This document shows positions 29,776 to 33,580 of a stretch of 33,580 nt of DNA, in pieces. Every line of letters starts with the position of its first letter. Within the stretch, counting starts at the first letter, position 1. Position numbers and translations under genes: made by a program. Source of the DNA: Bacteroidia bacterium (GTDB taxonomy: Bacteria; Bacteroidota; Bacteroidia; Bacteroidales; Azobacteroidaceae); contig BNXB01000009.1 of assembly GCA_025999255.1 (NCBI GenBank), positions 1 through 33,580 on the forward strand, read 5' to 3'. The notes below the pieces were generated by a model. That model searched no databases. It worked only from the letters and a program-made list of their open reading frames with translations, and was not told the DNA's origin.

Positions 29776-30438
29776 GTGGACGTAAAAATAGAAAATTCTT
29801 GGAAGCAGCAGTTGGAAAGTGAATTCCGGCAGCCTTACTTTGCCAATCTGGTACAGTTTGTAAAACAGGAGTATCAAACCCAGACTATTTATCCTCCGGG
29901 GAAATTTATTTTTAATGCTTTCGACCAATGTCCCTTCGAGAAAGTCAAAGTTGTTATTCTCGGACAAGACCCTTATCATGAACCGGGACAAGCTCATGGG
30001 CTCTGCTTTTCCGTTAACGATGGGATCCCATTTCCTCCTTCCCTTCAAAATATTTTCAAAGAAATACAATCTGATCTGGGGACGGTAATCCCCGGTTCAG
30101 GTAATCTGGAGCGTTGGGCAAAGCAAGGCGTATTGTTACTAAATGCTACCCTAACCGTACGTGCACATTATGCAGGCTCTCATCAACACAAAGGATGGGA
30201 ACAATTCACAGATGCCGCTATTCATCGGATCGCCGAAAACAGGGAGCATGTCGCATTTATTTTGTGGGGATCTTTCGCTCAAAAGAAAGGCGAATTTATC
30301 AATCCGGACAAACATTTAATACTGAAGTCACTTCACCCTTCTCCCCTTTCCGCACACCGCGGATTTTTCGGAAACAGACACTTCAGTAAAGTAAACGAGT
30401 ATCTTATCGCAACAGGACAGGAGCCGATTCAATGGTAA
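29776..30438 (+). CDS. ung: Uracil-DNA glycosylase, family 1
   Basis: 220 residues. The frame starts with GTG at 29776; the first residues (VDVKIENSWKQQLESEF) fit the family start. The catalytic motif GQDPYHEPGQAHGLCFSV holds Asp65. The PP-SLQNI segment, LLLNATLTV, and the minor-groove loop HPSPLSAHRGFFG (His187) are intact. It removes uracil from DNA arising by cytosine deamination or misincorporation. The promoter box is 29 bp upstream. All family motifs are present. Confidence 0.97.
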   Translation: MDVKIENSWKQQLESEFRQPYFANLVQFVKQEYQTQTIYPPGKFIFNAFDQCPFEKVKVVILGQDPYHEPGQAHGLCFSVNDGIPFPPSLQNIFKEIQSDLGTVIPGSGNLERWAKQGVLLLNATLTVRAHYAGSHQHKGWEQFTDAAIHRIAENREHVAFILWGSFAQKKGEFINPDKHLILKSLHPSPLSAHRGFFGNRHFSKVNEYLIATGQEPIQW

Positions 30439-30459
30439 ACCCAGGTAATTAATAGACTT

Positions 30460-33276
30460 TTAATGCCAATTGACCGCATCACGCGAATTACTGCTCTGAG
30501 TATATTTAACGTCTTTCAACATAGAAGCATTGACCGACAATGTGAAACTATAAGATTGATAAGGGCCTATAGGATTAAGACTTACAGACATCTGCCAACA
30601 ATGCAGGTTCCGGTTAATTGAGCATTGCATGTAAGTAAAACCTTTGTATTCAAAATCATAAGCAGTTCCAAAGTTAAAACTCCAACCCTTTGTAGGACTG
30701 ATATTTCCGGATATACCAAGGTTTTGAGTAATTTTATATCCATACTCATTGTTACGAAAGTTTACAGGTTTACCCGTCGATCCCCTCGACATATCATAAC
30801 CCAGACTTAAAGAGTAACTTAACGAAAGGCTCCAGGGTATATTCATGATCATGTAACCATCGGAATCAAACTCTCCATTATCGGCTTTTTTCCCACGCAA
30901 TGACGAAGATTTTGTTTCTCCGGAAGCTTCTCCTTCACCTGGTGTTTCGTCGTCACCCTCATTCGGTTGAACGCCTTCGTTCTTATTTTCTGAGGAATCT
31001 TCTTTACCTTTCCCAAACCATTTTTTGAATGTTTCATTATTCAGAGTATATGAAAACGAGGTTCCCGTATTCATTAACCGGCCTATACCCTTCCCTGCCT
31101 TCCAACGGGGAACATTGATCCGGTTTCCGTTATCATCGTATGTATATACATCAAATGTACCTTGTAAATTAAGGGTATAAGACTTCGTGAGTTTCAAGCG
31201 CATGGAAGCAGTCAGATTTTGCCAGTTCATCGAATCCGCAAGGAAGTTATAACTCGTAGACAACCCCAGATTGTCGATAATGCTGATTTTCTTTGTCGTA
31301 TCCTGTGTCGTATATTTGGCCTCCACATTATTGTCCAATGAGAAAGAAATACTTCCCGTCTTCCCTTGTCCCGGAACTCCCCAAAGGCCTGATTGATAAG
31401 GAGAATACTTTAAAGTATCCAACTGTCCGGTGGAAGGATTAAGATAAACCATACTCTGATAATAGCCATAACGGGGAGAACTGAAATCGGGAGCTCCGCT
31501 GAAACTGACACTGGGAGTCAGGACATGGCGTATAAGCGTATTTTTAGCCCAATTTCCGAACAAACCCCAGGGTTTGAAAAAACCGTATAACTTGGTATTC
31601 GCACTGATACTTCCCCGGTAATCATAAATACGATAAAAACCATAAGTAGTATCCTTCGGCACTACTCTCCGGGCATCAAGGTCGTATGTCTGGTCTATTT
31701 TCGTCGTGTACCACCTGCTGGTATAACTTACGCTGGGTGTGATATTAATATATCTGAACAAATTGAAAGAAGCGCTGATAGGAATATCGTGTTTCATCCC
31801 GTTTTTCCAGTCCTTGATGAGATTTTTTTGCATAAACTCATACTCCTTCACACTGGAAATACTGTTGTTGAACAATCCGGTATAACTCATCCTGATATTC
31901 TCATACCAACGGGGGTTACCTACCTGTTCCTTACGTTTGAAAGGATAGATATCGCTCATCGTAATAGTCATATTAGGTAAAGTCATACTGATTGAGGTAT
32001 CCCGCGATTGCTGATTGATCGTCGAGTTGAGACTGAAACTCCAGGGGCTGTTCGGAAATCGCCGGGTATAGTTGATACTCGAAGATTTGGTATTCTGGAA
32101 CGCTTCCGACGTGTACATCGAATTCAAGCTATTGTAGTTATAAGAACTGGTTGTAAAATTAATCCCGACTGTGAAAGTGCTGAACGGGTTCATTTTGGGA
32201 TCCTGGGAATGAGACCATACCAATTTAAAATCTTTCGAGGGAGGATTTCCCTCGTCCAATTTTGTAACCAAATAATTGGCATTAAAATTTCCGGACCATT
32301 TATATTTTTTTCTATACCTGGACGTTGCAGATAATCCCCAGGAACCTTTCGTAAAGATTTCCCCGGTCAGAGCCAAATCCACATAATCATTGAAAGCAAA
32401 ATAATACCCTCCGTCTCTCAAGGAAAATCCTCGCGACATTTCATCGCCATATGTGGGCATAATAATACCGGACGAGTAATCGCTGGAAAACGGGAAAAAA
32501 CCGAAAGGAATAACAACCGGCAGGGGAACGCCTTCAATTACCAGATATGCGGGACCGGTCACAACATTCTTTTTCGGCCGGACTTTAGCCTTAGTCAGAC
32601 TAAAATAAAAATGCGGATGATCGTGTTCATCACAGGTGGTATAACGCCCGTCAACCATAAACAAATCATCATTGTCCATTTTTTTTGTCCGCCCGGCTGT
32701 AACGTATCCTTCACCCTGCTCCGTAATTACATCCGAGATATAACCTTTTTTCGTTTTGAAATTATACCACATTTTCTTCATCTCGTACTGATTTCCGGCA
32801 TCTTTGAAAATAGGATATCCGAATTCATCCCCGATTGAATCAAGGGCAAAAGTTGCAAAAACCATGTTCTTGTCCGCATCAATTTCAATGTATTCCCCTG
32901 TAAGCTCCAAATCACTGTAGGTAACTTTTGCCTCACCGTACAAACGGATAATATTACTTCCGTCCATAGTCATAACAATGGAATCTTTCGCATCATATAT
33001 TACCGGAGCATCTATTGCATTATTAGAAGTCGAATCGGCGGGAATAGAATCTGTTTTTAAAGAACCGGCGGAAGTGGAATCGTTTTTAAGGGAATCGGCA
33101 CGCAGATATCTTACAGGCGCCGTATCGGGAATAAGAACCGAATCCGATAAAATCCGCGGAATTTGTCCTTCGTGATAACTTGAAACGACAACCCTATCCT
33201 GCGTTTTTGCTATCTGAACAGCAAAAACACAGAGTAAAATCAGCACAAATAAAAATGTCTTTTTATTATTTCGCAT
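30460..33276 (-). CDS. lptD: LPS-assembly outer-membrane protein LptD (Bacteroidetes type)
   Basis: 938 residues with a signal peptide (about 1-25, after FAVQIAKTQ). An OstA/LptA-like beta-jellyroll is at about 85-260 (NIIRLYGEAKVTYSDLELTG, later YIEIDADKNMVFATFAL). A long beta-barrel follows, rich in alternating aromatic strands, to the C-terminal end. It inserts lipopolysaccharide into the outer leaflet. A low-complexity acidic insertion (about 740-800, ENKNEGVQPNEGDDETPGEG) lies in the barrel and is probably an extracellular or periplasmic loop. It lies 19 bp downstream of an HD-domain gene on the same strand. Confidence 0.9.
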   Translation of the reverse strand: MRNNKKTFLFVLILLCVFAVQIAKTQDRVVVSSYHEGQIPRILSDSVLIPDTAPVRYLRADSLKNDSTSAGSLKTDSIPADSTSNNAIDAPVIYDAKDSIVMTMDGSNIIRLYGEAKVTYSDLELTGEYIEIDADKNMVFATFALDSIGDEFGYPIFKDAGNQYEMKKMWYNFKTKKGYISDVITEQGEGYVTAGRTKKMDNDDLFMVDGRYTTCDEHDHPHFYFSLTKAKVRPKKNVVTGPAYLVIEGVPLPVVIPFGFFPFSSDYSSGIIMPTYGDEMSRGFSLRDGGYYFAFNDYVDLALTGEIFTKGSWGLSATSRYRKKYKWSGNFNANYLVTKLDEGNPPSKDFKLVWSHSQDPKMNPFSTFTVGINFTTSSYNYNSLNSMYTSEAFQNTKSSSINYTRRFPNSPWSFSLNSTINQQSRDTSISMTLPNMTITMSDIYPFKRKEQVGNPRWYENIRMSYTGLFNNSISSVKEYEFMQKNLIKDWKNGMKHDIPISASFNLFRYINITPSVSYTSRWYTTKIDQTYDLDARRVVPKDTTYGFYRIYDYRGSISANTKLYGFFKPWGLFGNWAKNTLIRHVLTPSVSFSGAPDFSSPRYGYYQSMVYLNPSTGQLDTLKYSPYQSGLWGVPGQGKTGSISFSLDNNVEAKYTTQDTTKKISIIDNLGLSTSYNFLADSMNWQNLTASMRLKLTKSYTLNLQGTFDVYTYDDNGNRINVPRWKAGKGIGRLMNTGTSFSYTLNNETFKKWFGKGKEDSSENKNEGVQPNEGDDETPGEGEASGETKSSSLRGKKADNGEFDSDGYMIMNIPWSLSLSYSLSLGYDMSRGSTGKPVNFRNNEYGYKITQNLGISGNISPTKGWSFNFGTAYDFEYKGFTYMQCSINRNLHCWQMSVSLNPIGPYQSYSFTLSVNASMLKDVKYTQSSNSRDAVNWH

Positions 33277-33295
33277 TCGGAAACTTCTATATCAA

Positions 33296-33580
33296 TTATC
33301 CTAAAAACAATTTGCACCATTCATCGAATTGGTTCACAGCTATCTCTCCATACTTAGCCAAACCTTTACGAATCTTTTCTACAGTTTTTTCTTTTCCCAA
33401 TTTGGTTTTGGAATAAAACTTATCAGCGAAACAAATCAATTGTTCTTCCATACTTACCGGAAGCATTTCTCTGTGAGGCAAAGGCAAATTGTTCCGAATA
33501 ATTTCTTCTTTGCTTAAACCCGTTCCGGTATGCCTCTCACAAACCAAAGCGTGCCTTGGGAAACCTTCCCTTTTCAAGAG
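33296..33580 (-). CDS. HD-domain protein, C-terminal part (enters from the right edge)
   Basis: 95 codons are visible in frame to the window edge, so the start is outside. The part seen has KREGFPRHALVCERHTGTGL, then LSKEEIIRNNLPLPHREMLPVSMEEQLICFADKFYSK, the second half of an HD phosphohydrolase domain (HDIG-type, ligand Asp in ADKFYSK). This family is often encoded next to lptD in Bacteroidales, which fits the 19-bp gap. The nucleotide or other substrate is unknown. Confidence 0.8.
   Translation of the reverse strand, partial: LLKREGFPRHALVCERHTGTGLSKEEIIRNNLPLPHREMLPVSMEEQLICFADKFYSKTKLGKEKTVEKIRKGLAKYGEIAVNQFDEWCKLFLG

Overview
The window reads as a chromosomal segment from a member of the Bacteroidales. 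Evidence: upstream of many genes there is the Bacteroidetes-type -7 box TAnnTTTG (for example at 1814, 5086, 5871, 14679, 16727, 29739). There is also a probable type IX secretion C-terminal signal at the left edge, a lipoprotein with an acidic surface-export signal, a Bacteroidetes-type long LptD, and the gene pairs nfnA-nfnB and fur-purA. I cannot name the genus from sequence alone.

Left part (1-9.9 kb), mostly housekeeping and stress genes on the plus strand: the end of a secreted protein; a DUF6249-like membrane protein facing an ECF sigma factor with its overlapping small membrane partner; the electron-bifurcating transhydrogenase NfnAB; a minus-strand surface lipoprotein; an AlkD-like DNA repair protein led by a translationally coupled 32-codon ORF; a Fur-family regulator with purA; a YugP-type zinc peptidase; a bifunctional nuclease with a UVR tail; and a small membrane-anchored AraC-type regulator.

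Middle part (10.2-21.3 kb): a minus-strand run hppA (membrane pyrophosphatase), an M24 aminopeptidase and pepE; divergently the GTPase typA, whose leader carries its own promoter, a short ORF and a terminator-like hairpin; a TldD/PmbA metalloprotease pair; and a GH20 hexosaminidase.

Accessory block (about 21.45-29.55 kb): every recognisable gene is on the minus strand. Most are small stand-alone enzymes or regulators (second PepE-like peptidase, RhuM, MarR, two SRPBCC proteins, GNAT, methyltransferase, DUF6463, YjbR/MmcQ, truncated flavodoxin, nitroreductase). They are mixed with gene remnants, an IS200/IS605-type transposase and a 306-bp MITE-like palindrome. A dispersed repeat built on CGCAGAT occurs four times at gene ends and supplies the same last residues (SAQIP) and stop codon to two unrelated proteins. 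The MITE-like element has 24-bp perfect terminal inverted repeats and a candidate 8-bp target duplication; removing it in silico rejoins the GNAT gene in frame with a coding remnant on its other side. The block ends just 3' of a tRNA-Arg(CCG), a classic island position, but I see no integrase and no duplicated tRNA end.

Right part (29.6-33.6 kb): core genes resume with tRNA-Arg, uracil-DNA glycosylase, and an HD-domain protein plus LptD operon. The strongest leads are the MITE insertion into the GNAT gene, the repeat-punctuated same-strand block, the repeat-supplied C termini, the transposase 3'-end duplication at the left edge of the block, and the possible attenuator ahead of typA.
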